Positions 8,842-22,129 of a stretch of 64,000 bases of DNA are shown piece after piece. Both the position numbers and the translations under genes were made by a program. The notes beneath the pieces are model-generated. The model was not told the origin of the DNA. It saw only the letters and a list, made by a program, of their open reading frames with translations, and searched no databases. The stretch is from Micromussa lordhowensis (taxonomy: Eukaryota; Cnidaria; Anthozoa; Scleractinia; Lobophylliidae): NCBI GenBank assembly GCA_964020085.1, contig OZ026606.1:6257783-6321782 (forward strand). Direction: 5' to 3'. Each line of letters begins with the position of its first letter. The stretch's first letter is position 1.

Positions 8842-10615
8842 CTAGTTTGCTTGAAGTTCAATCGATTCTCGATGTACGAAGCTCTTGTTCAGTCCATTTA
8901 GGACGATGCAGGCCTTCACAGAAAGCCATAGTTCAGCTCTCCGCTGCGGTTTTGATATGTGGAGGTTTGTGCTGACAAGACGCGAACTTTTTGTTGGAAG
9001 CACGGTTATTTTAATTGTACAATTCCTGATTGGATGAAAAGACGTTGGATGTAGTCTTTTTGGCCTCAAAAGCCATACAGGAGAGTAATTTCCTTTTAGA
9101 TGGAGATGCGCAGATGGTACTCTCGAGACAACATGGCCATATTTATGCACAGTTATATATTTCGGTGCATAGTCTTAACACGGTATTCATAACATCAGAC
9201 ATACATCAGTTAAAAAAAAGAAAATAGGTTGTAGCGTGAACTCACTACCAGTCTATAGCCATTCAAAGTTATTTCGTGTAGTAGCACATTGATAAAGAAG
9301 GAATTACTCTGTCTTTAAGATACACAGAGCTAAATTCCTCGGCAAAGGGACGTTTCCAGCATTCAGCTGGATCCAACAATCCCAACAAGCCCGGAAGGGG
9401 CTGGCTGGCTGGCTGGCTGTCTGCCTGCCTGCCTGCCAACGAAATGGCTTGGGTGCAAACTGTGTCGATGAACGGGAACGTCCAACACATGTGGGATGCG
9501 TTGTCTGTAATACTTAAAATAAACTCACGACAGCTGAAAAACAACGTATTTCAATTCTCTTGGCAGTCTAGCAACTTGCCAAGCTCTACGCTGATCTATC
9601 GAACTAACAATTTGCTTGAATCTAGTCCATTTTAACTTGTCTGACATGCACGCACTCTCAGTCGGACCTCCAAACTTCAAAAACTATCCACCCCGACTAT
9701 TTATGCTAATATTCCCAAGGGACGTCAGGGTGGCCAAATGGTTAACGTGGTGCGCTACGAAGACAGCGAAGGTCGCAGGTCGTGGGTTCGAATCACACTA
9801 CCGCATAGGGGTTATTCTCAAACTGGCTTGGGGGCCGAATAACCTCTCCCCGGCTACGTGGTACGTGGAGATTTGGGTCTGCGAACAAGGAATTACTCTC
9901 AAACTGGCTTGGGGGCCGAGTAATTCCTCCCCCAAGAAGTCCTGCGAGGTTTTTTTGGTTTTTATTTCTGCTTGTCTTGATTTTCCTGATCATTTTTTTT
10001 CCTTTTTCCTGCTCGTAATTCCTTGTTAGTTTTGCTTTTCCCTACTTTCGGTATTTTTTTAACTTTTCATCAGCGCTAGAAACGGAAAAACAAGAAGCGT
10101 TTTGCGGCATTATGGCTTCCTAAGATTTTTAATTTAGCCCGCGGTGAAATTTTAAGTTACTTTCTTTGTTTTCTTGGCTTAAACTCACTTCTACCAAACA
10201 TAGGTTGTATTTGATTTTATTTGATGTGACTTGATTGCAGAATAATTCTTCAATGATCAACTGTTTCATCAAGTCGCAACCTGCCAGAAACTACATTATC
10301 GCGTGTTCAGTGTACTATTTCTTTGGCATTTGAGATCATCTGGTTCAGAGCGACAACAACGTTTGAACTCCACGAGGGTGTTCACGTCTTAAAACATGGC
10401 CACGAACAGAGTGAAAGGAAATCTCGTCAAAGACCGACCGATCGTGAGTAGCATTTCCTTGCTTTCTCAAATTGAGGCGTTTTCGGGCTAGCTAACTATG
10501 AGAAAAAACTGTCTGTCATTCGCTAGCGGGAGAGAGATTTGTTTATGTGACTACCGGTCGATGATCATTGACGTAGGGACAACATACGGAGTGTTCGCTT
10601 ACTCCTAATTGTGGC
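8842..10615 (+). repeat. Macrosatellite unit 5
   Basis: 1774 bp, sister of unit 4 by shared variants. tRNA-like block 9724-9805, exon ATG 10396. Private change GTGCTGACAAG near 8970. Confidence 0.95.
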
Positions 10616-12389
10616 CTAGTTTGCTTGAAGTTCAATCGATTCTCGATGTACGAAGCTCTTGTTCAGTCCATTTAGGACGATGCAGGCCTTCACAGAAAGC
10701 CATAGTTCAGCTCTCCGCTGCGGTTTTGATATGTGGAGGTTTGTGTTGACAAGACGCGAACTTTTTGTTGGAAGCACGGTTATTTTAATTGTACAATTCC
10801 TGATTGGATGAAAAGACGTTGGATGTAGTCTTTTTGGCCTCAAAAGCCATACAGGAGAGTAATTTCCTTTAAGATGGAGATGCGCAGATGGTACTCTCGA
10901 GACGACATGGCCATATTTATGCACAGTTATATATTTCGGTGCATAGTCTTAACACGGTATTCATAACATCAGACATACATCAGTTAAAAAAAAGAAAATA
11001 GGTTGTAGCGTGAACTCACTACCAGTCTATAGCCATTCAAAGTTATTTCGTGTAGTAGCACATTGATAAAGAAGGAATTACTCTGTCTTTAAGATACACA
11101 GAGCTAAATTCCTCGGCAAAGGGACGTTTCCAGCATTCAGCTGGATCCAACAATCCCAACAAGCCCGGAAGGGGCTGGCTGGGTGGCTGGCTGTCTGCCT
11201 GCCTGCCTGCCAACGAAATGGCTTGGGTGCAAACTGTGTCGATGAACGGGAACGTCCAACACATGTGGGATGCGTTGTCGGTAATACTTAAAATAAACTC
11301 ACGACAGCTGAAAAACAACGCATTTCAATGCTCTTGGCAGTCTAGCAACTTGCCAAGCTCTATGCTGATCTATCGAACTAACAATTTGCTTGAATCTAGT
11401 CCATTTTAACTTGTCTGACATGCACGCACTCTCAGTCGGACCTCCAAACTTCAAAAACTATCCACCCCGACTATTTATGCTAATATTCCCAAGGGACGTC
11501 AGGGTGGCCAAATGGTTAACGTGGTGCGCTACGAAGACAGCGAAGGTCGCAGGTCGTGGGTTCGAATCACACTACCGCATAGGGGTTATTCTCAAACTGG
11601 CTTGGGGGCCGAATAACCTCTCCCCGGCTACGTGGTACGTGGAGATTTGGGTCTGCGAACAAGGAATTACTCTCAAACTGGCCTGGGGGCCGAGTAATTC
11701 CTCCCCCAAGAAGTCCTGCGAGGTTTTTTGGGTTTTATTTCTGCTTGTCTTGATTTTCCTGATCATTTTTTTTTCCTTTTTCCTGCTCGTAATTCCTTGT
11801 TAGTTTTGCTTTTCCCTACTTTCGGTATTTTTTTAACTTTTCATCAGCGCTAGAAACGGAAAAACAAGAAGCGTTTTGCGGCATTATGGCTTCCTAAGAT
11901 TTTTAATTTAGCCCGCGGTGAAATTTTAAGTTACTTTCTTTGTTTTCTTGGCTTAAACTCACTTCTACCAAACATAGGTTGTATTTGATTTTATTTGATG
12001 TGACTTGATTGCAGAATAATTCTTCAATGATCAACTGTTTCATCAAGTCGCAACCTGCCAGAAACTACATTATCGCGTGTTCAGTGTACTATTTCTTTGG
12101 CATTTGAGATCATCTGGTTCAGAGCGACAACAACGTTTGAACTCCACGAGGGTGTTCACGTCTTAAAACATGGCCACGAACAGAGTGAAAGGAAATCTCG
12201 TCAAAGACCGACCGATCGTGAGTAGCATTTCCTTGCTTTCTCCAATTGAGGCGTTTTCGGGCTAGCTAACTATGAGAAAAAACTGTCTGTCATTCGCTAG
12301 CGGGAGAGAGATTTGTTTGTGTGACTACCGGTCGATGATCATTGACGTAGGGACAACATACGGAGTGTTCGCTTACTCCTAATTGTGGC
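10616..12389 (+). repeat. Macrosatellite unit 6
   Basis: 1774 bp. tRNA-like block 11498-11579, exon ATG 12170. TTTAAGATGG near 10869 truncates the recurrent plus-strand ORF. Carries the CAATGCTCTTGG and T6-GGG haplotype. The loop of the second hairpin has one T-to-C change (GGCCTGGGGGCC). Confidence 0.95.
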
Positions 12390-14148
12390 CTAGTTTGCTT
12401 GAAGTTCAATCGATTCTCGATGTACGAAGATCTTGTTCAGTCCATTTAGGACGATGCAGGCCTTCACAGAAAGCCATAGTTCAGCTCTCCGCTGCGGTTT
12501 TGATATGTGGAGGTTTGTGTTGACAAGACGCGAACTTTTTGTTGGAAGCACGGTTATTTTAATTGTACAATTCCTGATTGGATGAAAAGACGTTGGATGT
12601 AGTCTTTTTGGCCTCAAAAGCCATACAGGAGAGTAATTTCCTTTTAGATGGAGATGCGCAGATGGTACTCTCGAGACGACATGGCCATATTTATGCACAG
12701 TTATATATTTCGGTGCATAGTCTTAACACGGTATTCATAACATCAGACATACATCAGTTAAAAAAAAGAAAATAGGTTGTAGCGTGAACTCACTACCAGT
12801 CTATAGCCATTCAAAGTTATTTCGTGTAGTAGCACATTGATAAAGAAGGAATTACTCTGTCTTTAAGATACACAGAGCTAAATTCCTCGGCAAAGGGACG
12901 TTTCCAGCATTCAGCTGGATCCAACAATCCCAACAAGCCTGAAAGGGGCTGCCTGCCTGCCTGCCTGCCAACGAAATGGCTTGGGTGCAAACTGTGTCGA
13001 TGAACGGGAACGTCCAACACATGTGGGATGCGTTGTCTGTAATACTTAAAATAAACTCACGACAGCTGAAAAACAACGCATTTCAATTCTCTTGGCAGTC
13101 TAGCAACTTGCCAAGCTCTATGCTGATCTATCGAACTAACAATTTGCTTGAATCTAGTCCATTTTAACTTGTCTGACATGCACGCACTCTCAGTCGGACC
13201 TCCAAACTTCAAAAACTATCCACCCCGACTATTTATGCTAATATTCCCAAGGGACGTCAGGGTGGCCAAATGGTTAACGTGGTGCGCTACGAAGACAGCG
13301 AAGGTCGCAGGTCGTGGGTTCGAATCACACTACCGCATAGGGGTTATTCTCAAACTGGCTTGGGGGCCGAATAACCTCTCCCCGGCTACGTGGTACGTGG
13401 AGATTTGGGTCTGCGAACAAGGAATTACTCTCAAACTGGCTTGGGGGCCGAGTAATTCCTCCCCCAAGAAGTCCTGCGAGGTTTTTTTGGTTTTTATTTC
13501 TGCTTGTCTTGATTTTCCTGATCATTTTTTTTTCCTTTTTCCTGCTCGTAATTCCTTGTTAGTTTTGCTTTTCCCTACTTTCGGTATTTTTTTAACTTTT
13601 CATCAGCGCTAGAAACGGAAAAACAAGAAGCGTTTTGCGGCATTATGGCTTCCTAAGATTTTTAATTTAGCCCGCGGTGAAATTTTAAGTTACTTTCTTT
13701 GTTTTCTTGGCTTAAACTCACTTCTACCAAACATAGGTTGCATTTGATTTTATTTGATGTGACTTGATTGCAGAATAATTCTTCAATGATCAACTGTTTC
13801 ATCAAGTCGCAACCTGCCAGAAACTACATTATCGCGTGTTCAGTGTACTATTTCTTTGGCATTTGAGATCATCTGGTTCAGAGCGACAACAACGTTTGAA
13901 CTCCACGAGGGTGTTCACGTCTTAAAACATGGCCACGAACAGAGTGAAAGGAAATCTCGTCAAAGACCGACCGATCGTGAGTAGCATTTCCTTGCTTTCT
14001 CCAATTGAGGCGTTTTCGGGCTAGCTAACTATGAGAAAAAACTGTCTGTCATTCGCTAGCGGGAGAGAGATTTGTTTGTGTGACTACCGGTCGATGATCA
14101 TTGACGTAGGGACAACATACGGAGTGTTCGCTTACTCCTAATTGTGGC
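12390..14148 (+). repeat. Macrosatellite unit 7 (short microsatellite)
   Basis: 1759 bp. The GGCT half of the microsatellite is collapsed: AAAGGGGCT runs directly into GCCT steps and the GTCT linker is lost. tRNA-like block 13256-13337, exon ATG 13929. Confidence 0.95.
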
Positions 14149-15914
14149 CTAGTTTGCTTGAAGTTCAATCGATTCTCGATGTACGAAGCTCTTGTTCAGT
14201 CCATTTAGGACGATGCAGGCCTTCACAGAAAGCCATAGTTAAGCTCTCCGCTGCGGTTTTGATATGTGGAGGTTTGTGTTGACAAGACGCGAACTTTTTG
14301 TTGGAAGCACGGTTATTTTAATTGTACAATTCCTGATTGGATGAAAAGACGTTGGATGTAGTCTTTTTGGCCTCAAAAGCCATACAGGAGAGTAATTTCC
14401 TTTTAGATGGAGATGCGCAGATGGTACTCTCGAGACGACATGGCCATATTTATGCACAGTTATATATTTCGGTGCATAGTCTTAACACGGTATTCATAAC
14501 ATCAGACATACATCAGTTAAAAAAAAGAAAATAGGTTGTAGCGTGAACTCACTACCAGTCTATAGCCATTCAAAGTTATTTCGTGTAGTAGCACATTGAT
14601 AAAGAAGGAATTACTCTGTCTTTAAGATACACAGAGCTAAATTCCTCGGCAAAGGGACGTTTCCAGCATTCAGCTGGATCCAACAAGCCCGGAAGGGGCT
14701 GGCTGGCTGGCTGGCTGTCTGCCTGCCTGCCTGCCAACGAAATGGCTTGGGTGCAAACTGTGTCGATGAACGGGAACGTCCAACACATGTGGGATGCGTT
14801 GTCGGTAATACTTAAAATAAACTCACGACAGCTGAAAAACAACGCATTTCAATGCTCTTGGCAGTCTAGCAACTTGCCAAGCTCTATGCTGATCTATCGA
14901 ACTAACAATTTGCTTGAATCTAGTCCATTTTAACTTGTCTGACATGCACGCACTCTCAGTCGGACCTCCAAACTTCAAAAACTATCCACCCCGACTATTT
15001 ATGCTAATATTCCCAAGGAACGTCAGGGTGGCCAAATGGTTAACGTGGTGCGCTACGAAGACAGCGAAGGTCGCAGGTCGTGGGTTCGAATCACACTACC
15101 GCATAGGGGTTATTCTCAAACTGGCTTGGGGGCCGAATAACCTCTCCCCGGCTACGTGGTACGTGGAGATTTGGGTCTGCGAACAAGGAATTACTCTCAA
15201 ACTGGCTTGGGGGCCGAGTAATTCCTCCCCCAAGAAGTCCTGCGAGGTTTTTTTGGTTTTTATTTCTGCTTGTCTTGATTTCCCTGATCATTTTTTTTTC
15301 CTTTTTCCTGCTCGTAATTCCTTGTTAGTTTTGCTTTTCCCTACTTTCGGTATTTTTTTAACTTTTCATCAGCGCTAGAAACGGAAAAACAAGAAGCGTT
15401 TTGCGGCATTATGGCTTCCTAAGATTTTTAATTTAGCCCGCGGTGAAATTTTAAGTTACTTTCTTTGTTTTCTTGGCTTAAACTCACTTCTACCAAACAT
15501 AGGTTGTATTTGATTTTATTTGATGTGACTTGATTGCAGAATAATTCTTCAATGATCAACTGTTTCATCAAGTCGCAACCTGCCAGAAACTACATTATCG
15601 CGTGTTCAGTGTACTATTTCTTTGGCATTTGAGATCATCTGGTTCAGAGCGACAACAACGTTTGAACTCCACGAGGGTGTTCACGTCTTAAAACATGGCC
15701 ACGAACAGAGTGAAAGGAAATCTCGTCAAAGACCGACCGATCGTGAGTAGCATTTCCTTGCTTTCTCCAATTGAGGCGTTTTCGGGCTAGCTAACTATGA
15801 GAAAAAACTGTCTGTCATTCGCTAGCGGGAGAGAGATTTGTTTGTGTGACTACCGGTCGATGATCATTGACGTAGGGACAACATACGGAGTGTTCGCTTA
15901 CTCCTAATTGTGGC
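14149..15914 (+). repeat. Macrosatellite unit 8
   Basis: 1766 bp; nine bases are missing where other units read ATCCAACAATCCCAACAAG. GTTAAGCTC near 14238 creates a stop in the minus-strand ORF. tRNA-like block 15022-15103, exon ATG 15695. Combines CAATGCTCTTGG with T7-GG, so it looks recombinant. Confidence 0.95.
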
Positions 15915-17691
15915 CTAGTTTGCTTGAAGTTCAATCGATTCTCGATGTACGAAGCTCTTGTTCAGTCCATTTAGGACGATGCAGGCCTTCACAGAAAGCC
16001 ATAGTTCAGCTCTCCGCTGCGGTTTTGATATGTGGAGGTTTGTGTTGACAAGACGCGAACTTTTTGTTGGAAGCACGGTTATTTTAATTGTACAATTCCT
16101 GATTGGATGAAAAGACGTTGGATGTAGTCTTTTTGGCCTCAAAAGCCATACAGGAGAGTAATTTCCTTTTAGATGGAGATGCGCAGATGGTACTCTCGAG
16201 ACGACATGGCCATATTTATGCACAGTTATATATTTCGGTGCATAGTCTTAACACGGTATTCATAACATCAGACATACATCAGTTAAAAAAAAGAAAATAG
16301 GTTGTAGCGTGAACTCACTACCAGTCTATAGCCATTCAAAGTTATTTCGTGTAGTAGCACATTGATAAAGAAGGAATTACTCTGTCTTTAAGATACACAG
16401 AGCTAAATTCCTCGGCAAAGGGACGTTTCCAGCATTCAGCTGGATCCAACAATCCCAACAAGCCCGGAAGGGGCTGGCTGGGTGGCTGGCTGTCTGCCTG
16501 CCTGCCTGCCAACGAAATGGCTTGGGTGCAAACTGTGTCGATGAACGGGAACGTCCAACACATGTGGGATGCGTTGTCGGTAATACTTAAAATAAACTCA
16601 CGACAGCTGAAAAACAACGCATTTCAATGCTCTTGGCAGTCTAGCAACTTGCCAAGCTCTATGCTGATCTATCGAACTAACAATTTGCTTGAATCTAGTC
16701 CATTTTAACTTGTCTGACATGCACGCACTCTCAGTCGGACCTCCAAACTTCAAAAACTATCCACCCCGACTATTTATGCTAATATTCCCAAGGGACGTCA
16801 GGGTGGCCAAATGGTTAACGTGGTGCGCTACGAAGACAGCGAAGGTCGCAGGTCGTGGGTTCGAATCACACTACCGCATAGGGGTTATTCTCAAACTGGC
16901 TTGGGGGCCGAATAACCTCTCCCCGGCTACGTGGTACGTGGAGATTTGGGTCTGCGAACAAGGAATTACTCTCAAACTGGCTTGGGGGCCGAGTAATTCC
17001 TCCCCCAAGAAGTCCTGCGAGGTTTTTTGGGTTTTATTTCTGCTTGTCTTGATTTTGCTGATCATTTTTTTTTTCCTTTTTCCTGCTCGTAATTCCTTGT
17101 TAGTTTTGCTTTTCCCTACTTTCGGTATTTTTTTTAACTTTTCATCAGCGCTAGAAACGGAAAAACAAGAAGCGTTTTGCGGCATTATGGCTTCCTAAGA
17201 TTTTTAATTTAGCCCGCGGTGAAATTTTAAGTTACTTTCTTTGTTTTCTTGGCTTAAACTCACTTCTACCAAACATAGGTTGTATTTGATTTTATTTGAT
17301 GTGACTTGATTGCAGAATAATTCTTCAATGATCAACTGTTTCATCAAGTCGCAACCTGCCAGAAACTACATTATCGCGTGTTCAGTGTACTATTTCTTTG
17401 GCATTTGAGATCATCTGGTTCAGAGCGACAACAACGTTTGAACTCCACGAGGGTGTTCACGTCTTAAAACATGGCCACGAACAGAGTGAAAGGAAATCTC
17501 GTCAAAGACCGACCGATCGTGAGTAGCATTTCCTTGCTTTCTCCAATTGAGGCGTTTTCGGGCTAGCTAACTATGAGAAAAAAACTGTCTGTCATTCGCT
17601 AGCGGGAGAGAGATTTGTTTGTGTGACTACCGGTCGATGATCATTGACGTAGGGACAACATACGGAGTGTTCGCTTACTCCTAATTGTGGC
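15915..17691 (+). repeat. Macrosatellite unit 9
   Basis: 1777 bp. tRNA-like block 16797-16878, exon ATG 17471. Shares the interrupted GGCTGGGTGGCTGG microsatellite and T6-GGG haplotype with unit 6. One extra T and one extra A lie in homopolymer runs downstream. Confidence 0.95.
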
Positions 17692-18279
17692 CTAGTTTGC
17701 TTGAAGTTCAATCGATTCTCGATGTACGAAGCTCTTGTTCAGTCCATTTAGGACGATGCAGGCCTTCACAGAAAGCCATAGTTCAGCTCTCCGCTGCGGT
17801 TTTGATATGTGGAGGTTTGTGTTGACAAGACGCGAACTTTTTGTTGGAAGCACGGTTATTTTAATTGTACAATTCCTGATTGGATGAGAAGACGTTGGAT
17901 GTAGTCTTTTTGGCCTCAAAAGCCATACAGGAGAGTAATTTCCTTTTAGATGGAGATGCGCAGATGGTACTCTCGAGACGACATGGCCATATTTATGCAC
18001 AGTTATATATTTCGGTGCATAGTCTTAACACGGTATTCATAACATCAGACATACATCAGTTAAAAAAAAGAAAATAGGTTGTAGCGTGAACTCACTACCA
18101 GTCTATAGCCATTCAAAGTTATTTCGTGTAGTAGCACATTGATAAAGAAGGAATTACTCTGTCTTTAAGATACACAGAGCTAAATTCCTCGGCAAAGGGA
18201 CGTTTCCAGCATTCAGCTGGATCCAACAATCCCAACAAGCCTGGAAGGGGCTGCCTGGCTTTTTTTTTTTTTTTTTTTT

Positions 18280-18578
18280 ACTAGGCGGCATGGAGGCGTA
18301 GTGCAATGCCCCATCCCTAAAAGCAATAAGTAAAAAGAACGAAAAAGCCGCCTATGTGAGGGGGCACCCTCTAAACGAAGCCGGCCCGCCAAAAGTCGCC
18401 GGGGAGTCAAACCCCGCCTCACCGGTAAAAGCAAAGAATGAGAAATTCAAGAGACAAAAAGAAAAAAAGAAGAGGAAAACAATGGCAACTATTTACAATT
18501 GAGGATACAAAAAAGCAATGAAGCAAAAACACAGTGCGACCTGAAGCACTGGCATGCTAAAGGGTAAAACAGGAAAAG
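18280..18578 (-). other. LINE 3' UTR
   Basis: About 300 nt between the ORF2 TAA and the A20 tail. It holds a perfect small hairpin, GGGG/CCCC around a 7-nt loop (18401-18415), and is GC-rich near the tail. In L1-like elements with a conserved 3' end such structure can be the reverse-transcriptase recognition site; here that is inference. Confidence 0.6.
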
Positions 18579-21500
18579 TTACAAATTGAAAACGAGGGCG
18601 GAATTCTCTATTGAACAGATGACACCGTTTGCGCCCCACTGCCGGAGAAAAAAACGGCGTCTGCGGGGCGAAAGAAACCTCTTGAACAAGAGAGGCAGGT
18701 GAAAACGAACACGGGCTTTCACACTCGCCAAAAGGCCAATAGCACTAGGAGCAACATAATTAAAGCGAAAGTCGTTTCGCTGGGACCAGATGCAGTATTT
18801 CAGTACAAGTAGAAGGTAAACGAAAATCCTAGGAACGATGATAAGTTCGTCAGAACTAAAGCCGAAGAACATGTGACGAAGAGAAATAGACGGGGCTAGA
18901 GGAGCCGCGAGAAACAACTGGGACTGAATCCAGTCAATGCCGCTTTTGACAAGAGGACAATGAAAGAAGAGGTGCTCCGCTGATTCCATCGGATCATTGC
19001 AAAAGCACATCGTGGAGAAGGCATATCCGAAAATCGACAAGCGCTTAGCCGTATACAAAACCCCATGAGCTATCTTCCAGGAGAGATCAATGGCCTTTCT
19101 GTCTAGGGGCATATAAAAAAGTTGGGACCACGTGGCAGGCCAGTATAGGCTACCAAAAGAAGGCCTAAATTTCTCCACACAATGAGGCACAGCAATATTC
19201 ATCTCAAGAAGACGAAGGTAAGCCAACTTACAAGTAATTTCAGACAGCAGGGTGCGGGAATTTGAAACACCACTATAAGTTGGGGCTCCGGAAGAAGGGT
19301 CGCAGGAGCCTCCAAGAGACCTCCAGGCACTGAAGATGGCCCTATAGAAGGGGGGCAAACGCGCTAAGGAGAAAAGAGAAGGGGACTCGAGGATGGTCGG
19401 AAGGTCGATACCAAAACGGTCAAAAAGCCAATACGTCAGTAGAGAGATCCATCCACAGTGGGACTCTTGAGAGCGCTTCACCCACTGCACCAAAAGGGCT
19501 TGAACTTTGAGTTTAACAGATACAACAGAGAAGCCACCAGAATCTTTGTTTTGAACAACAACATCACGTCGGACTAAGTCTGGTTTACCAGCCCAAAAAA
19601 AGTTAAAAAGAAGTGAATTAAGCTTTGACAGTACCCAATGGGGCATATGTACAATGGAAGCAACGTACCAAATGCGATACAAAGCCAAAGCATTGGCAAC
19701 AATGGCTCTGCCACTATACGACAAAGAGCGCATCTTCCAAAATGTCAAAGAGTTGGTGACAGCGTCGATACGCGGGTTCCAGTTGGCAGCATCTATGTCA
19801 CCAAAACCGATAAAGATACCAAGGACCTTTATCATATCGCATGACCAGTCAATGGCGACCGGGTGATCGGGACGACCCCTCCAAGAGCCCAACCAAAGGC
19901 CCTTGCACTTGCTCAAATTGAGCCTAGATCCAGAGGCTTTTTCAAAACGACTATAGGTGTCAAAAACAGCCTTGATGCCAGGATCAGATATCACAATGGC
20001 AGAAGTATCATCTGCATAAAGGGAGACAACAGGTAAGGATACATTGGAATTTGGGATCTTGATGCCAACAAGATCAGGATGAGCTCTTAGGTTGCAGGCC
20101 AAAACCTCCATAGTAAGCACATAAAGAAGGGGCGACAAAGGACATCCCTGTCTAACGCCACGAGTAGGATAAAAAACAGGGGACGAATGTCCATTGACAA
20201 GGATTGAACACCTTGCCTTGGAGTAAAGGAGACGGACCCATCTGATGAACGAAGGGCCAAAGCCCATCTTTTCAAGGGTAGCAAACAAAAAGCTCCAGTC
20301 AACTCGATCAAAAGCTTTCTCTTGGTCGAGAGAGAGGATGGCAGCCGGGAAGTGAAGTTCAGCAGACAAGTCAACAATGTCCCGTAGAAGAGACACATTT
20401 TCACCAATATAACGTCCTGGAATGCCACATGTTTGATCAGAATGGACTACAAGATGTATAACTTGTAGGAGACGACCAGCCAGGGTACGTGCACACAACT
20501 TGTAATCAACGTTCAGAAGGGTGATAGGACGCCAGTTCTTACGATCAAGGCGATCACCCTTCTTAAAGATGAGATTAATGAGACCCTTACAGGAGGAACT
20601 AGGAAGACAACCATCTTGGTACGAAGAATTTAGAACTTCAACGAGGTCCGTGCCAAGAGTATCCCAAAATTTAATAAAAAACTCGGCTGGCAGTCCATCA
20701 GAGCCAGGAGTTTTACCCCTGGCCATGCCGTTTAAAGCAAGAAATACCTCATCAGGCTCAAAGAGGCCCTCACACTTAGAAATATCAGGCTGAGGGACAG
20801 AATGAGACAATAAATTAAGTTAAATTAATCTCGGACTGAACGTCTACGTCAATTGATTCAGCAGAAAATAAATTGGAATAAAAGGACAGCCAAGCATCCA
20901 TGATACCATTAAGATCAGAGACAACCTGGTCACGATCATCTCTAAGAGCCGAAAACCAGCTCCCAGTACCATGTCTTTTTTCGAGACGCAGGAAAAAAAG
21001 AAGTGGAGGATTCTCCATCTTCGGCCCATTTGATTCTGGAACGGACCTTAGCAGCTTCTGCGTCAGCAAGATCCAATTTGGACAGGCTAGCTAGAGTTGA
21101 GACATACGCGTCATGACAAAATACAACACCGGAGTCAATTTTACCCTTGAGATGACTTGCTAAATTTGAAAGAAGGGACCTAGCTTGGAGAGAAGTTTTC
21201 TTTCTGTATGAGCTAAAACGAACAGCTAAACCTTTGATTTTCTCTTTTCCAGCATCCCACCACTTTTGGAGAGAGGGAAAAAGGTCTTTCTGCATTCGCC
21301 AAAATAACCACAGAGCCTGAACTTCGTCAATGAAATCCTCATCTCTCAAAAGTGAAACATTAAGCATCCATCGACCCGGCCCTCTCTGAATAGTATCAGG
21401 GATAGAAACATCCACAGATACTGCCGAATGGTCGGAAAAGGGACAGGGGATACATTGGCAGCACGAGACAAATGGGGCCCAAGAAAAAGGCACTCCAATA

Positions 21501-22111
21501 AAGTCGATTCGGGAGGAGACAGAGCCGTCAGACCTGCGCCAGGTAAATGCTCGAGAAGAGGGATGACAATACCTCCAAGCATCAACAACACAATATTCCT
21601 GAAAAAGAGCTCTCAGAGAAACAGAAGAATCTCTAGCAGAGCCAAGAGGTGAGGATCCTAGGCGGTCTAGGTGGCAGTTGAAGACCGCATTGAAGTCCCC
21701 ACAAAGGATGGAGGGCACAGACAGGTCCACCATAGATGAAACGTAAGCGAAAAAGTCATCCTTTTGGGGATTAGTGTTGGGTGCGTAAAGGGAAATCACA
21801 CGAAAACGTTGGTCACGGTAAAGAAGATCGCACGCTGCGAAGCGACCGTTGGTGTCGCAGGAGGTAGAAAGCAGCGAAAAAACCGTTCTGAATAAAACAA
21901 CAGTTCCACAAGACTGGCTGGATCCACAAGATGCGCAAACAAGAAAACCATAGGACGAAAACCACCTGTTACACTCTTCCAGAGACACAACGTGTGACTC
22001 CTGGAGACAAACAATATCGAAAGAGAAGTGGGACAGCCACTGTAAAAATCCCATACGCTTATTAGCGTCACGCAAGCCATTTGCGTTCAATGTAGCGATT
22101 TTAAGCGCCAT
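18579..22111 (-). pseudogene. LINE ORF2 (AP endonuclease and reverse transcriptase), two frameshifts
   Basis: ORF2 would nick target DNA and prime cDNA synthesis from LINE RNA. Endonuclease segment (22111 down): NANG at residues 9-12, CLQESH at 35-40, YAPN at 109-112, GDFNAV at 138-143, RID at 201-203, SDH at 226-228, so the catalytic set is complete. An extra base in an A7 run (20993-20999) shifts the frame at STSFF/LRLEK. A second shift lies within 20811-20830. The remaining frame (20810-18579, 743 codons) holds WRPITLLN (93-100), SLDQEKAFD (160-168), RQGCPLSP (220-227), catalytic YADD (265-268) and a zf-RVT-like CFC...EH...HC near 602-619. Confidence 0.9.
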
Positions 22112-22129
22112 GATATATTGGGAAGAAAA

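Noticed and set aside
18401..18415. T-arm-like hairpin in the 3' UTR of the first LINE as a second tRNA-derived element
   Set aside because: Only the small GGGG/CCCC hairpin is present; there is no box A or box B, so it is better seen as 3' UTR structure.
21428..21652. Small plus-strand ORFs inside the first LINE
   Set aside because: These are antisense shadows of the endonuclease and reverse-transcriptase frames with no independent support.
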